A stretch of DNA of 64,000 nt from CAVWUA01 sp963758025 (GTDB lineage Bacteria; Planctomycetota; Planctomycetia; Isosphaerales; Isosphaeraceae), in the NCBI GenBank assembly GCA_963758025.1, contig CAVWUA010000001.1, forward strand, positions 496,001 to 560,000, written 5' to 3'. Position 1 is the first letter of the stretch, and every line of letters begins with the position of its first letter. The notes below the pieces were generated by a model. That model was not told the DNA's origin, ran no database searches, and saw nothing but the letters and a program-made list of their open reading frames with translations. This document shows positions 49,469-59,920 of this stretch, one piece after another. The position numbers were made by a program, and so were the translations under genes.

Positions 49469-52400
49469 TTGATCCTTATTCCAAGGGTCCAGGCCCAGGC
49501 ATAGTCACCGCGACGATTTGTATAGATCCGTAACGGATGCTCATTTCCATATTGAAATGACTTATAAAGATTGGGGTCAAGCGAAACCGCAAGCGAGCCG
49601 TCGACCGATTCCTGATTCACGATCTCGACACTCCGTGGCCCGGCGACCAGCCCCAATCCGGTCGCTTTCGCGGCGGCTTCCTTGGCGCACCAGAATCGCG
49701 CGATCCACTCATCACGTCGGGAACCGGAAATCTGATCGAGCAAGGAGCGTTCGCGTGGAGAGAAGGCGAGGGACTCAAAGCTCGGTTCCCGCGCGACGAT
49801 CGGTTCCACATCAATTCCCACGGCCGCGTCGGCCCGATGGGATGCCAGGGCCACCGCGACATTCTCTGTATGTGCAATGGAAATGTTGGGGGCATCCGGC
49901 GCATCACGAATCAACGACCGGACCCTGGGGCGACCGCGATCGTCGGTTTCGATCCGAAGATCGGCAGGATAGAAACGGTCTCGTCCATGTCGGCTCCAGA
50001 GCTGTCGAACGGCATCCTTGGCGGCGATCCGTCCCCAGAGCCTCAACGTGCGCCGACGGTCATTGCCGGCCATGTCCCTCAACTCGTTTTGCTCTTCCGG
50101 GCAAAGGTTCACGGCTTCGAGAACGTCTCGCCAGATTGGACGACTCATGTCCGCGGGTGGCTCCAGCCACACGGCGACCGAGTCATCCTGTGCTCCGGCT
50201 AACTCCAACGGTTCGCCAAGGAACTCTCGATCCGGCTGGCGAAAATGGTCGCGGTAGCGAGCCGGCCAGTAAAAACGCCAGTCCTGCCAGTCCTCGATAC
50301 GCATCCAGACCTGTCCATCAGATCGAATGAATTCCGCCGAAGCACATACGCGATGATGTTCGACTTTGTTGACACGAATCTGACATTTGACCTCATCCCC
50401 CTCGGGGGGATCGTCGTTGAAGATCGTCAGCGTTCCCAGTTTCCAGGGAAAGATCACGTCTCCCTCGGATAGCTTGTCGAGTCCCCAGCACCCGAGTAGG
50501 TGCGTGAACGCGTCAAGGGTGATTGGATCGGTGCGGAGGGAAGCGGAAGCCTCGCTTTCGCGCAGGATGCCCCCTCGCGGAAGTATGCACAAGCGTCCTT
50601 CGATGCCGAGTTCCGATGATGCTCCGACCTGTGTGAGCGCCTGGAGGGCCGGTCCGTGAAACAGCCACTGATCGCGATAGAGTTCGTCCGCCGTGAAGCG
50701 GCAAGTGGATGTGTCGTTGAAGAGGATCGGCCGTGACATGCTTGCCGTTGGTCGCGACGAACCGAAGATCACGTCTCCTTCGACAAACGGACCATTCGCT
50801 TCTCGATGTGTGCCGTTGGTCGAACGGCGATGGAAGAGTTTGACATGACATCGTTCGGAATGGTCGCGATCACGCTCGGCATGGATTTCTAGAGATATTG
50901 GATCGTTTTCATAGCGAAGCCACCGATGGGCCTGGACATTCCTCAAGCCGATGAGAACTTGGTCCGGTACCAGTACGGCAGCCGCCTGGGCCAGGATTTC
51001 CGCCATGACGGTAAATGGCAGGACGGGCAATCCCTTGCGTTGGGGGTCGAGTGCCGAGATACGCCGACCGCCCAGAGTATGATTTTCGGCGATCGGATCG
51101 TCGCGGGCATCCAGTCGCCGAACAGCAACGAGCTTCCGTCGGGGGAGATACTCCTGGATCTCTCCCACCCAGGGACCAACATCAACCGGCTTATGCTCGA
51201 ATGTTGAGGATAGTGAGTTATTGAGAGTGTCGATCACCTGGCGGAGCGTTCGGCAGTACGCGAACCGATCGGAATCGGTCTCGGACGCCATCAGCCCCAG
51301 GTTCCGAAGTTCGCCGAGGATTTCCACACGCTTGATGGAATCGATACCCAAATCGCCTTCCATGTCGAGATCGAGATCGAGCATTTCACAGGGATAGCCG
51401 GTGCGAGTGCTGATCACTTTAAGAAGCGATTCGGTTAATGTCGAATCGGTTGATGAGGCGGTGGCTGTTTCCTCCCTCAATGAACCGTTCGTGGCAGGTA
51501 CAGGCTGAAAATCAGGTTGATTGGACCGGTCAGAGGACGCTTCAGAATTCTCGACGGTATCGGCGACGGTTCGATTGGCATAGGCATTCATGACCTGGTT
51601 CTGGGTGTCGAGAAATGCCTCCATCGTGTTCAGGTAGGCGAGCATCGCACGATCATGTGTCGCGTTCGCGGAAGATCGAGATGCGCGAGAACCGTGATCA
51701 ATTCGTCGAAACCGATCCCATATCAAGTTGTCCTCGTGGCCGTTGGCTCGATCATCGCCCGACAGTGATTTCGGCGTTCGCGCCTCTACGATCGGAGCCG
51801 AGCTACTTTTCTTTCGAAGGTGATCGATCAGCCCAGGCGAAAGCCGCATTTCCGGAAAACCGACGGCAAGTGTTTGAGGAGAAAGAACAGGTGCTTCTTG
51901 GGTTGCGAAGTCGATTCGGCACGGTTTGCGTCGGGCGTAGAGATGGTCCGGACGAACAGGGACTCCCTGTGCATAGAGGCTTGCGACCAAGTGATTGAGT
52001 TGCGTGAGCCCCGAACGTCTCGGAAGATTCGCCGCGACGGCCAGCGCCGATCGACCGCGCAAGATGTCCTCGACAAACCCTGTGAGATTTCCCCGGGCAC
52101 CGACCTCGACAAAAATCCGAGCACCCTCCGCGTACATCGTCTCGATCGTCTGTCGAAAGGCGACAGGAGTCGCCCATTGCTCGATCGCGAGTCGGCGGAT
52201 TTCGGCGGGATCGTTGGGAACCCGGCCTTTCAACGCGCATGAGTATAAGGGAACTTTTGGGGATTGGATGGTCAGGTTTTCGACGAAGGATCGAAAGGGA
52301 CCAAGGGCTCTGGAAAATTCAGGGGTATGATATGCGCGAGAAAACGGCAGAACTTCGCAGATGATGCCAGAGCCACGGAGTTCGGCCAGAATTGTCTCCG

Positions 52401-53142
52401 CTCTCGCGGGATCAAGAACGAGCACGACCTGATGTGGGCAATTGTCCATGGCTACGGCCCAGCCGGCACCGAGAGGCCGGCAGATGGATTCGACTCGCGA
52501 TCGCTCCGCCGCGACGGCCACGAGCGTGGCCGTGGGAACGATACCGGTGGCTTCCGCACGCTCAAAATCGGGTCCGAGTCGCCCCAGACCCTGCTCGAAC
52601 GCTCGGTCAATCGCAATGGCGTCTGAGGCCCCTAGAGCCAGCAATTCCCCGCTACTGTGTCCGGCGACCATCTCTGGCCGAAGCCCAAGTTTCACCAACA
52701 ACTGGTACAAGGCCCACTGCGCGGTGAGCACAACCATGACCGCTCCACCGATCGACCACAGTTCCGTTGCGTCGTTTGTTCCTCGAAAAAGAATGTCACT
52801 CGGGAGCCGGGAATGCTGTTGTTCGATCGCAATACGATCGGCTGTATCGAACAGGAGACGAACCTCGGGAAAGTGCGGGCAAAGATCCGCAAGCATTCCG
52901 GAATATTGCGAACCCTCTCCCGGAAACAGGAAGGCGAGATTTCCTTTGGGATAGAGAGTTTCAGCCCAGAAGTACGTCCCTCGGGCATCGCGAATGGCTC
53001 GACATTCGGGATTCGATAAACGTTGAATCAGATGATTGAGTCGAGTTTTTAAATCGACAGCCGACGAGACAACGATGCCGACACGGAATGGGAAGGACGG
53101 TTGTTGAGTGTTGAGCGTGTAGGCAATGTCTTTTAACGGCAC
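49465..53142 (-). CDS. AT-ACP-DH-PPTase part of a PUFA-synthase-like lipid synthase
   Basis: Residue numbers count from the GTG at 53142. An acyltransferase domain (about 70-400) has GEGSQYSG and nucleophile GHSSGE (Ser163). A long Ser/Thr/Asn-rich linker leads to an ACP with DLGIDSIKRVEI (Ser602). A double-hotdog dehydratase-like region (about 650-960) follows, with ENHTLGG (His688), DQWLFHGPALQAL and LDAFTHLLG. The last 200 residues are a Sfp-type phosphopantetheinyl transferase (VGIDVEP near 1108, FWCAKEAAAK near 1150). The start at 53142 is artificial. The same frame extends upstream as a KS-AT linker (LTKWETEAILLGAND, WIELARALIDWLEQAPD) that belongs to the KS-like protein at 53169-54719. 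One base is out of register near 53240-53275. The intact protein would have about 1,750 residues. Confidence 0.88.
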   Translation of the reverse strand: MPLKDIAYTLNTQQPSFPFRVGIVVSSAVDLKTRLNHLIQRLSNPECRAIRDARGTYFWAETLYPKGNLAFLFPGEGSQYSGMLADLCPHFPEVRLLFDTADRIAIEQQHSRLPSDILFRGTNDATELWSIGGAVMVVLTAQWALYQLLVKLGLRPEMVAGHSSGELLALGASDAIAIDRAFEQGLGRLGPDFERAEATGIVPTATLVAVAAERSRVESICRPLGAGWAVAMDNCPHQVVLVLDPARAETILAELRGSGIICEVLPFSRAYHTPEFSRALGPFRSFVENLTIQSPKVPLYSCALKGRVPNDPAEIRRLAIEQWATPVAFRQTIETMYAEGARIFVEVGARGNLTGFVEDILRGRSALAVAANLPRRSGLTQLNHLVASLYAQGVPVRPDHLYARRKPCRIDFATQEAPVLSPQTLAVGFPEMRLSPGLIDHLRKKSSSAPIVEARTPKSLSGDDRANGHEDNLIWDRFRRIDHGSRASRSSANATHDRAMLAYLNTMEAFLDTQNQVMNAYANRTVADTVENSEASSDRSNQPDFQPVPATNGSLREETATASSTDSTLTESLLKVISTRTGYPCEMLDLDLDMEGDLGIDSIKRVEILGELRNLGLMASETDSDRFAYCRTLRQVIDTLNNSLSSTFEHKPVDVGPWVGEIQEYLPRRKLVAVRRLDARDDPIAENHTLGGRRISALDPQRKGLPVLPFTVMAEILAQAAAVLVPDQVLIGLRNVQAHRWLRYENDPISLEIHAERDRDHSERCHVKLFHRRSTNGTHREANGPFVEGDVIFGSSRPTASMSRPILFNDTSTCRFTADELYRDQWLFHGPALQALTQVGASSELGIEGRLCILPRGGILRESEASASLRTDPITLDAFTHLLGCWGLDKLSEGDVIFPWKLGTLTIFNDDPPEGDEVKCQIRVNKVEHHRVCASAEFIRSDGQVWMRIEDWQDWRFYWPARYRDHFRQPDREFLGEPLELAGAQDDSVAVWLEPPADMSRPIWRDVLEAVNLCPEEQNELRDMAGNDRRRTLRLWGRIAAKDAVRQLWSRHGRDRFYPADLRIETDDRGRPRVRSLIRDAPDAPNISIAHTENVAVALASHRADAAVGIDVEPIVAREPSFESLAFSPRERSLLDQISGSRRDEWIARFWCAKEAAAKATGLGLVAGPRSVEIVNQESVDGSLAVSLDPNLYKSFQYGNEHPLRIYTNRRGDYAWAWTLGIRIK

Positions 53143-53168
53143 GTCCGGCGCCTGTTCGAGCCAGTCGA

Positions 53169-54719
53169 TCAGTGCTCGCGCCAGCTCAATCCAGGTATGG
53201 CGATCGTTTGCACCAAGAAGGATCGCCTCCGTTTCCCACTTCGTGAGCGCTCCGGAGTCAGTCCGTCGGCCGATGCGGAGTGCTCCTCAAGAATGGCATG
53301 CGTGTTGATCCCAGCAAACCCGAATGCATTGATTCCGGTCCGTCTGGGGAAAGACATTTCCCCATGGATCCAGGGAATGAGTCGATCGTTCAGTACCGCA
53401 GGGCTGTCCGGCGCTGTCAGGAGAGGATGAGGGTTCTCCGCATGCAAGGTCGGTGGTAGGAGACGGTGGTGCAAGGCCAGAGCCGATTTGATGAGACCGG
53501 CCATACCGGCCGCGGGCATCGCGTGGCCGATCATGGACGAGACGGCACCCAGAACGCGACGCTTCGATGGGGGAAAAACAGCCCGCAAGGCCAGGATCTC
53601 GGCGCGATCGGCCGCCGGAACTCCCAGGCCGTGCCCTTCGATCAATTCGATCGTTTCGGGTTGAATTCTCGCGTGACGATAGGCACGACGCATCGATCGA
53701 GCGTGACTTCTCGCGCTGGGCACGGTCAAGCCGACCCCTCGACCTTCGCTGGCCACGCCGACTCCCTTGAGTACCGCGTACACTCGGTCGCCGTCGCGTT
53801 CGGCCTCCGTCAATCGTTTGAGTACGACCACACCGACCCCTTCGCCCGGCAGCAGTCCATCCGCCTCCCGGGAAAACGGCCGGGCCTTCCCGCTCGTCGA
53901 AAGCGCGCCGAGTTGGCGAAAGACCATCGGGAAATCCACATCACTCTGCAAGTACACGCCACCGATCAGCGCGAGATCGGCTCGTCGTTCGATCAACGCA
54001 CGGGCGCCGAGGTCGAGTGCCACCAGCGAGGACGCGCTCGCGGCATCGACCACGTAGCTCGATCCCTTGAGATTCAGCCGATTCGCCACGAGTCCCGCCG
54101 TCGCATTGGTCAACTGGCCCGATACCGTGTCAGGCCCGAAGGGAGGGAGGCTGGCTTTCAGGTCGGCACGAACCGCCTCCAGATCGTCCGCCGACCATTC
54201 CGGGTGCAACGATCGAAGAATCGCCAGCGTCTGGGCCACGATTCGGCCATGTTGCAGCCTCGTCAAATTCCCACGATTGAAGTAGTTCCCCCGTCCAATA
54301 ATGACTTCAACGCGATGACTGCATGAAAGCCCGATCGCAATTCCGGCATCGGCCAACGCCTCCCGCGCGGCGTCGAGCACGAGAAATTGCTCGGGTTCAC
54401 TTCCAGCAACGGTCCTGGGCATGATTCCATAGGATGTTGGATCGAATGAGATCGGGCCTTCGAGATAGCCGCCTCGGCGGCAGTTCACCCGGTCGTTGGA
54501 CGGATCTTGGGGGTCGAAAAATGTCTTCGAATCCCAGCGATCCGGTGGAACATCCACTGTCAAATCGCGTCCGGCGATGATGTTTTCCCAGAAGGATGAC
54601 AGGTCTCTCGCTCCCGGAAATCGGCAGGCCATGCCGATGATCGCGATATCGTAGGCCCCGCGCTTTCGCTTCCGGTTCGCGGCGCCATTCCCATTACGAG
54701 ATGTTTTATCTGGATTCAT
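53169..54719 (-). CDS. Ketosynthase-like chain-length factor (Cys replaced by Ser), 5' part of the interrupted synthase gene
   Basis: The start MNPDKTSRNGNG (ATG 54719) overlaps the stop of the upstream KS-AT-ACP-KR gene by 14 bases. The 516 residues form a KAS fold beginning YDIAIIGMACRFPGA. The nucleophile motif reads YVVDAASASSL, so the active-site Cys is Ser228 (codon 54036-54038, AGC). His363 (EGHGLGV) and His399 (SMIGHAMPAAG) remain, but the usual Lys after the second His is lost. PUFA synthases contain a similar second KS, the chain-length factor, which pairs with the active KS. After HSASADG the frame changes by one base, and the natural continuation is the AT domain encoded at 49465-53142. 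The current end (SKRRRSFLV...SWREH region) is out of frame. Confidence 0.85.
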   Translation of the reverse strand: MNPDKTSRNGNGAANRKRKRGAYDIAIIGMACRFPGARDLSSFWENIIAGRDLTVDVPPDRWDSKTFFDPQDPSNDRVNCRRGGYLEGPISFDPTSYGIMPRTVAGSEPEQFLVLDAAREALADAGIAIGLSCSHRVEVIIGRGNYFNRGNLTRLQHGRIVAQTLAILRSLHPEWSADDLEAVRADLKASLPPFGPDTVSGQLTNATAGLVANRLNLKGSSYVVDAASASSLVALDLGARALIERRADLALIGGVYLQSDVDFPMVFRQLGALSTSGKARPFSREADGLLPGEGVGVVVLKRLTEAERDGDRVYAVLKGVGVASEGRGVGLTVPSARSHARSMRRAYRHARIQPETIELIEGHGLGVPAADRAEILALRAVFPPSKRRVLGAVSSMIGHAMPAAGMAGLIKSALALHHRLLPPTLHAENPHPLLTAPDSPAVLNDRLIPWIHGEMSFPRRTGINAFGFAGINTHAILEEHSASADGLTPERSRSGKRRRSFLVQTIAIPGLSWREH

Positions 54720-57700
54720 GGGTGCTTCCTCCCTGAGGCGTCTCGGCTCGGAGTCGCACGAGCGAATCCAGACGACCTGCGATGATGACCTCCACCTCAC
54801 CTTTACGACCGTTGCGTAATTCCTCGACCAATCGTTGCGCACCGATCTCCGGAGAGATCATCGTCATCCCGCGCTTCGTGAGATGGGGCTCAAGTTCGGA
54901 AACCATTCCCAGGCCGGACCAGGGGCCCCAGATCATGGAAACAACGTGCGACGCCGGCCATTGGCGGTCGAGCCAGATGGCGAGCTTGTTGAGAACCTCA
55001 TTGGCCGCGGCGTAATCCGACTGCCCTTGATTGCCGAACCGTCCCGCGATCGAGGAGAAGAACACGGCGAATCGAGGCGGGTCGTTGGCGAACCATCGCG
55101 CGAGGTTCAAGGCCCCCTCAATCTTTGGGCTGAGAACCCGATCGAACGACTCGGTGGACTTGTCGCGGAGAAGTTTATCCTGGATCACGCCCGCCCCATG
55201 GATCAGGCCAACGGGCGATCCATGCCGCTCTTTCCAATCGTCGAGAATTGTGCGGAGAGCGTGTGTATCGCGAACATCGACCGCGGCGTACTCGACAGAC
55301 GCGCCCGCTTCTCGAAACCTCTTCAGGTTGGTTCGGATCTCCCGTTCTCGCTTCAGAGCTTGATAAGCCTTTTCGACGTCGGCAGGCCGGATGTCTTGAT
55401 GGACTCGACGAAGTTGTTCGAATAATGCGGCTTTCAATTCGGCTGGGGCCGTGAGTTCCGCCGTCGTCGGATTTTCCTCGGATGGTGGCAAGGGACTGGT
55501 CCCGATCAGGAGCAATTTCGGTTGCCAGAGACGCGCCAGCTCCAGGGAAATGGCCGCGGTGATGCCTCGCGCACCGCCGGTCACGATCACGGGTTCTCCC
55601 GCGGAAATCGGGATTTCCGAGCTGCCCGGATTCCACCCTCTGGACGCGACGGCCCGTAAGGCCACTCGGCGACCGGCCTGGTAGCCGACTTCGATGAGTG
55701 GGTCCTCACATAAAACCTCGTGGACCAGGTCCGCCGCGAGAACCTCGCTCTCGATGCGTGGGTCCATGTCCACAACCCGCGTACGCACGCTCGGCCATTC
55801 GTGGGCAAGCGTCTTGATCAAGCCAGCGATTCCACCCTGCCCCGGAAACAGGTTTCCCGGAACGTCTCCGACGCTGGCTGAGGCTCCGCCCATGGCTGTG
55901 GCGGCGATCAGACACGCGCCTCCGCGCTTCGCCGCGTGCTCCAGATCGTCGGCCGCGGATTTGGCCAGCAGAAACAGTCCCTTGACCTCCGCATGGATCC
56001 GGGAGGTCCAGTCCTCGGAATCCAGCCCGCCTGGTGGATGATCGCGCAACGGCAACGCATGGACAATCGCCGTGAGATGACCTCGCTCACGAACGCGTTC
56101 CATCAATGCGGAGACAGAGGAATCGGACGTGAGATTGACGCCCTCAACGTCCCCTTCACCCACACCATGTTTGACGCGGATGACGTCATGGCCGAGAGCT
56201 CGGAATTCGGCCGCCAGGGCGCGGGCGATCCCACGGCCATCGTCCGTGACCAGGACCACGCCTCCTTGAACCAGCCCCGCTCTGTTGTGCGGAAGAGGCG
56301 CTTCCACCACGTTCAGCACCAGGCGCCGCACCTCGCCCGAGACCTCATCTTCGCTCTGGATTGAATCGCGGGGAGGCTCGGCCGATTCCGGCCCTCGGAG
56401 CAGGTCCACAATGTCGCCCAGTGTTCTGGCCCGGGCAAGCGCATCCATCGTCCGGGCATCGTCGTTCGGGATCAGCCCGGGAAATTGATCACGCAAGCTT
56501 CCCACGATTTCGACTCTCTTGATCGAGTCGATCCCGAGATCCGCTTCCATGTCCAGGTCGAGCCGGAGCATCTCCAGGGGATATCCTGTTCGCTCCTGCA
56601 CGATCCGCAAGAGAGACACGGAGAGAGACGTGTCAATACTTGACTCACGTATGCGCCTGGGGGACACAAAGGAAGGATCAGAATGCGGCTGGTCGATTTC
56701 CTCGCCTGGTGCCGCGTGCTCTGAACGGCCCGCAGGTTCCTCACCCTGGAACTGTGCCTGATTGGGAAGAACAGCCACCAGTTCCGGAACGGTCGTGGGC
56801 TGGGATGTCCGACCCGACTCCAGGTACTTGAGCATCGTGGTTCGCTGTACGTCAAGGAATGCTTTCATCGTTTCTTGAAATGCTGTGATGGCCTCGTCTT
56901 CACGATGAGAGCTTCCCCCGCCGAGGCGATTCTGGCTCGCATCGGACGTTCGTGAGCCGTTGCGGGTCGGGAGTTCTGGAAAGCCCTGGAATCGGGCGAG
57001 TGGGCGGCCCGGATGGTCCCGCGCATCCTCATGTTGATTTAAGGGGAGAGCCTGGCCCACACCGAATCGGCGCGGCTCGGGCGCGGACGCGGGTCGAGCC
57101 CTTGCACCATTCACGATCCAGGCTGAGGGGGGGAGCGGCTTGGGTCTCTGCAGCGGTTGCAACGTTCGCGGGTCAAGCCGACGCGCACCACGGCCTTCGA
57201 TGAGCCGCTCCAGGCGGATCGGGACGCCCGAGACGACCAGTTTCGCCAGCCCATGTAACAACGACAGAAGGCCAGGTCTCCCCTGGCGATCCAGGGCAAT
57301 CGCACGATGGGGACGGTCGCCGAGAATCGAGTGGATCAATGGCGTGAGCGTGGCACTGGGACCAGCCTCGACGAAGAGACGGGCCCCATCGGCGTACATT
57401 GTCTCGATCATCTCGGCAAAACGGACCGGAAGGCTGGCATGTTCACCGATTCGATCGGCAATTCGATCGGGATCGGTTTCCATTCTGGCGGCGGTGGCAT
57501 TGGAATAGACAGATGTATTGGGAGGAGCGATGCCGAGACGGGAGGCCAACGTGGCCAGAGGTTCCTTGACCCCCGTCAGCTTCGGTGAGTGAAACGCGCC
57601 GCTAACAGGTAAGATTCGGGCGTGAATTCCTGAGGATTCCGCACGCTGGACGACCCGACGAACGGAATCCGCTGATCCCGAAATCACGGTCTGTGAGGGG

Positions 57701-59907
57701 CCATTCCAGTTGACGGCGTGGACATCGGGAATCTTTTCGAGAAGCTCGTCCATCTGATTGGGACCGGCCATCAGCGCGGCCATCGCGCCGGGCTTTTGGC
57801 CGAATGCCTCATGAAGCAAGCCCCCCCTCGCGGCCGATAGCTCCGCCAATCCTTTGATGGAAAGACTCCCGGCGGCATACAGGGCGACCAGCTCTCCGTA
57901 ACTATGGCCGGCAACGAAATCGGCGTGGAGACCGAGTGAATTCAGCAAATGCAGGAGCGCCACGCTGGCCGCACCGACGGCGGGCTGAGCCGTTTCCGCC
58001 GATTGAAGCGCCTCACGCTGGCGTTCCCGATCGTCGTCGTTAAAGGCGGGAGGAGGAAAGATCTTCGATCCAACACCCGATCGGCCCTGTGCCTGCAATG
58101 ACTGATCGTATTCTTCAAACGTCCGGCGTACGTCCTCGAAGGCGATCGCCAGATCGCCGAGCATGTTCGGATATTGCGATCCCTGGCCGGGAAACACGAA
58201 CGCAACGCGACCGGCATGGTCTTCGATCCGTTCGGCGTAGACGGTTCCGAACGGATCGTCAATCGAGGTCGAACCTTCGGAGATGGTCCTTCTGGCGCGG
58301 TCGATCTTGGCTCGCAGATCTTCATGAGACTCAGCGACGATCGCCAGCACGGTCGGCCCATCGCTGGGAGCGGTTTCGATCAGCAGTCGGGACAGATCAC
58401 GGAGCGCGGGGCGGTCGCATTCATTCAGCAACTTATGGAAATGTTGCAGATCGTCGAGCAGATTCGCCGGAGACGGCGCACGCCAGACGAACAGTTCAGC
58501 CGGCCATTCCCGCAACGGTGCGGGTTTCGGCAGGGGATCGCGGTCGTAGGCTTCGAGCACCGCATGAAAATTCGTTCCGCCAAATCCGAAGGCGCTGACG
58601 CCGGCTCGTCGGGGCTTCTGGGGATCATCGTGGAGCCAGGGTCGCATTGCCGTGCTGAGGTGAAAGGGGCTCGTCGCCAGGTCCGCTCTCGGATTGGGCC
58701 GGGTCACGCCGATCGTGGGGGGAAGCACTTGATGATAAAGGGATAGAGCGGCGTTGATCAGCCCGGCAAGTCCCGCCGCGCACTTGGTATGGCCGATCGA
58801 CGACTTGACCGACCCCAGGGCGCACGAACCCTCGCGCGCTCCAGCCTCCTGGAATACGTCGGAGAGCGCTTCCAGTTCCGCCAGATCACCCGCCGCGGTG
58901 CCCGTTCCGTGGGCTTCAACGTAACCGATGCTCGCGGGAGAGATGCCGGCTCTCGAATACGCGCGGCGCAATGCGCGGACCTGTCCATCCGGTCGTGGGG
59001 CGGTCAAGCCCTTGGCTCGACCGTCACTCGACGCGCCGACAGCTTTCACGACGGCGTAGATCCGGTCGCCGTCACGCTCGGCGTCCGCCAGTCGCTTCAA
59101 GACCAGAACGGCGACGCCCTCGCTGATAACGATCCCATCCGCGCTGGCATCGAACGGACGGCAGCGGCCTCGGGGTGAGAACGCATGTGTTTTGCTGAAG
59201 GCAAGATAGGTGAATGGATTTTGAACCGTATCGCTGCCGCCGAGGATCACGCAATCGGAGGCCCCCGACTCAAGCTCGCGCACCGCCAGCGCGGCGGCGG
59301 CGAGCGACGAGCCACAGGCCGCGTCCACCGTGTAGTTGGACCCTCCCAGATCAAACCGGTTCGCCACACGTCCCGCGGCCACGTTCAGAAGAATGCCGGG
59401 AAACGAATCCTCGGTCCAGGAGGGGAGAAGGTCCCGGCACTCTCGTAGGGCCTTCTGGCCCGCGCCTGGGAGCACGGTGTCGAGGAGCGGCAGATACGAG
59501 CGGAACGCGTAACCCATCGCCAGTTGCGCCGCACCACCCCCCGCGCCGAGGATGACGGACGTTCGCTCGCGGGGGAAAGGCCGCTCGCCATATCCCGCGT
59601 CGTCCAGCGCGGCACGGACCGCTTCGAGGGTCAGGAGATGCAAGGGTTCGATTGACGCCAGGCTCGACGGTGGCATCCCGTAACGGAGCGGATCGAATGG
59701 GATGTCGGGAAGGAACCCGCCCCACTTCGACGTGATCTTGTCGGGGGTTTTCGGGTTCTCATCGTAATAGAGACGCCAGTCCCAGCGGTCCGGAGGAACT
59801 TCGGTAATCGCATCAACACCTCGGAGGGTGTTCTCCCAGAACGTGCGAACGTCGGTCGCGCCCGGCAGGATGGCGGACATCCCCACGATGGCGATATCCG
59901 CCGGCAT
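54706..59907 (-). CDS. PfaA-like multidomain synthase: KS-AT-ACP-KR
   Basis: From ATG 59907, preceded by GAGGAG, the protein has 1,733 residues; the open frame extends upstream but that part is the antisense of the PfaD-like gene. The ketosynthase (1-455) has VDAACGSS (Cys198), EAHGTGT (His333) and IGHTKCAAG (His373). The acyltransferase (about 570-880) has FPGQGSQYP and GHSYGE (Ser669). One ACP lies near 1085-1165, with DLGIDSIKRVEI (Ser1128) of the type specific to PUFA synthases. The ketoreductase (about 1205-1700) has VTGGARGI and FSSIAGRFGNQGQSDYAAAN. PfaA proper carries several ACPs; only one is present here. It would iteratively extend and reduce the chain from malonyl units. Confidence 0.92.
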   Translation of the reverse strand: MPADIAIVGMSAILPGATDVRTFWENTLRGVDAITEVPPDRWDWRLYYDENPKTPDKITSKWGGFLPDIPFDPLRYGMPPSSLASIEPLHLLTLEAVRAALDDAGYGERPFPRERTSVILGAGGGAAQLAMGYAFRSYLPLLDTVLPGAGQKALRECRDLLPSWTEDSFPGILLNVAAGRVANRFDLGGSNYTVDAACGSSLAAAALAVRELESGASDCVILGGSDTVQNPFTYLAFSKTHAFSPRGRCRPFDASADGIVISEGVAVLVLKRLADAERDGDRIYAVVKAVGASSDGRAKGLTAPRPDGQVRALRRAYSRAGISPASIGYVEAHGTGTAAGDLAELEALSDVFQEAGAREGSCALGSVKSSIGHTKCAAGLAGLINAALSLYHQVLPPTIGVTRPNPRADLATSPFHLSTAMRPWLHDDPQKPRRAGVSAFGFGGTNFHAVLEAYDRDPLPKPAPLREWPAELFVWRAPSPANLLDDLQHFHKLLNECDRPALRDLSRLLIETAPSDGPTVLAIVAESHEDLRAKIDRARRTISEGSTSIDDPFGTVYAERIEDHAGRVAFVFPGQGSQYPNMLGDLAIAFEDVRRTFEEYDQSLQAQGRSGVGSKIFPPPAFNDDDRERQREALQSAETAQPAVGAASVALLHLLNSLGLHADFVAGHSYGELVALYAAGSLSIKGLAELSAARGGLLHEAFGQKPGAMAALMAGPNQMDELLEKIPDVHAVNWNGPSQTVISGSADSVRRVVQRAESSGIHARILPVSGAFHSPKLTGVKEPLATLASRLGIAPPNTSVYSNATAARMETDPDRIADRIGEHASLPVRFAEMIETMYADGARLFVEAGPSATLTPLIHSILGDRPHRAIALDRQGRPGLLSLLHGLAKLVVSGVPIRLERLIEGRGARRLDPRTLQPLQRPKPLPPSAWIVNGARARPASAPEPRRFGVGQALPLNQHEDARDHPGRPLARFQGFPELPTRNGSRTSDASQNRLGGGSSHREDEAITAFQETMKAFLDVQRTTMLKYLESGRTSQPTTVPELVAVLPNQAQFQGEEPAGRSEHAAPGEEIDQPHSDPSFVSPRRIRESSIDTSLSVSLLRIVQERTGYPLEMLRLDLDMEADLGIDSIKRVEIVGSLRDQFPGLIPNDDARTMDALARARTLGDIVDLLRGPESAEPPRDSIQSEDEVSGEVRRLVLNVVEAPLPHNRAGLVQGGVVLVTDDGRGIARALAAEFRALGHDVIRVKHGVGEGDVEGVNLTSDSSVSALMERVRERGHLTAIVHALPLRDHPPGGLDSEDWTSRIHAEVKGLFLLAKSAADDLEHAAKRGGACLIAATAMGGASASVGDVPGNLFPGQGGIAGLIKTLAHEWPSVRTRVVDMDPRIESEVLAADLVHEVLCEDPLIEVGYQAGRRVALRAVASRGWNPGSSEIPISAGEPVIVTGGARGITAAISLELARLWQPKLLLIGTSPLPPSEENPTTAELTAPAELKAALFEQLRRVHQDIRPADVEKAYQALKREREIRTNLKRFREAGASVEYAAVDVRDTHALRTILDDWKERHGSPVGLIHGAGVIQDKLLRDKSTESFDRVLSPKIEGALNLARWFANDPPRFAVFFSSIAGRFGNQGQSDYAAANEVLNKLAIWLDRQWPASHVVSMIWGPWSGLGMVSELEPHLTKRGMTMISPEIGAQRLVEELRNGRKGEVEVIIAGRLDSLVRLRAETPQGGSTHESR

Positions 59908-59920
59908 GGCGACGGTCTCC

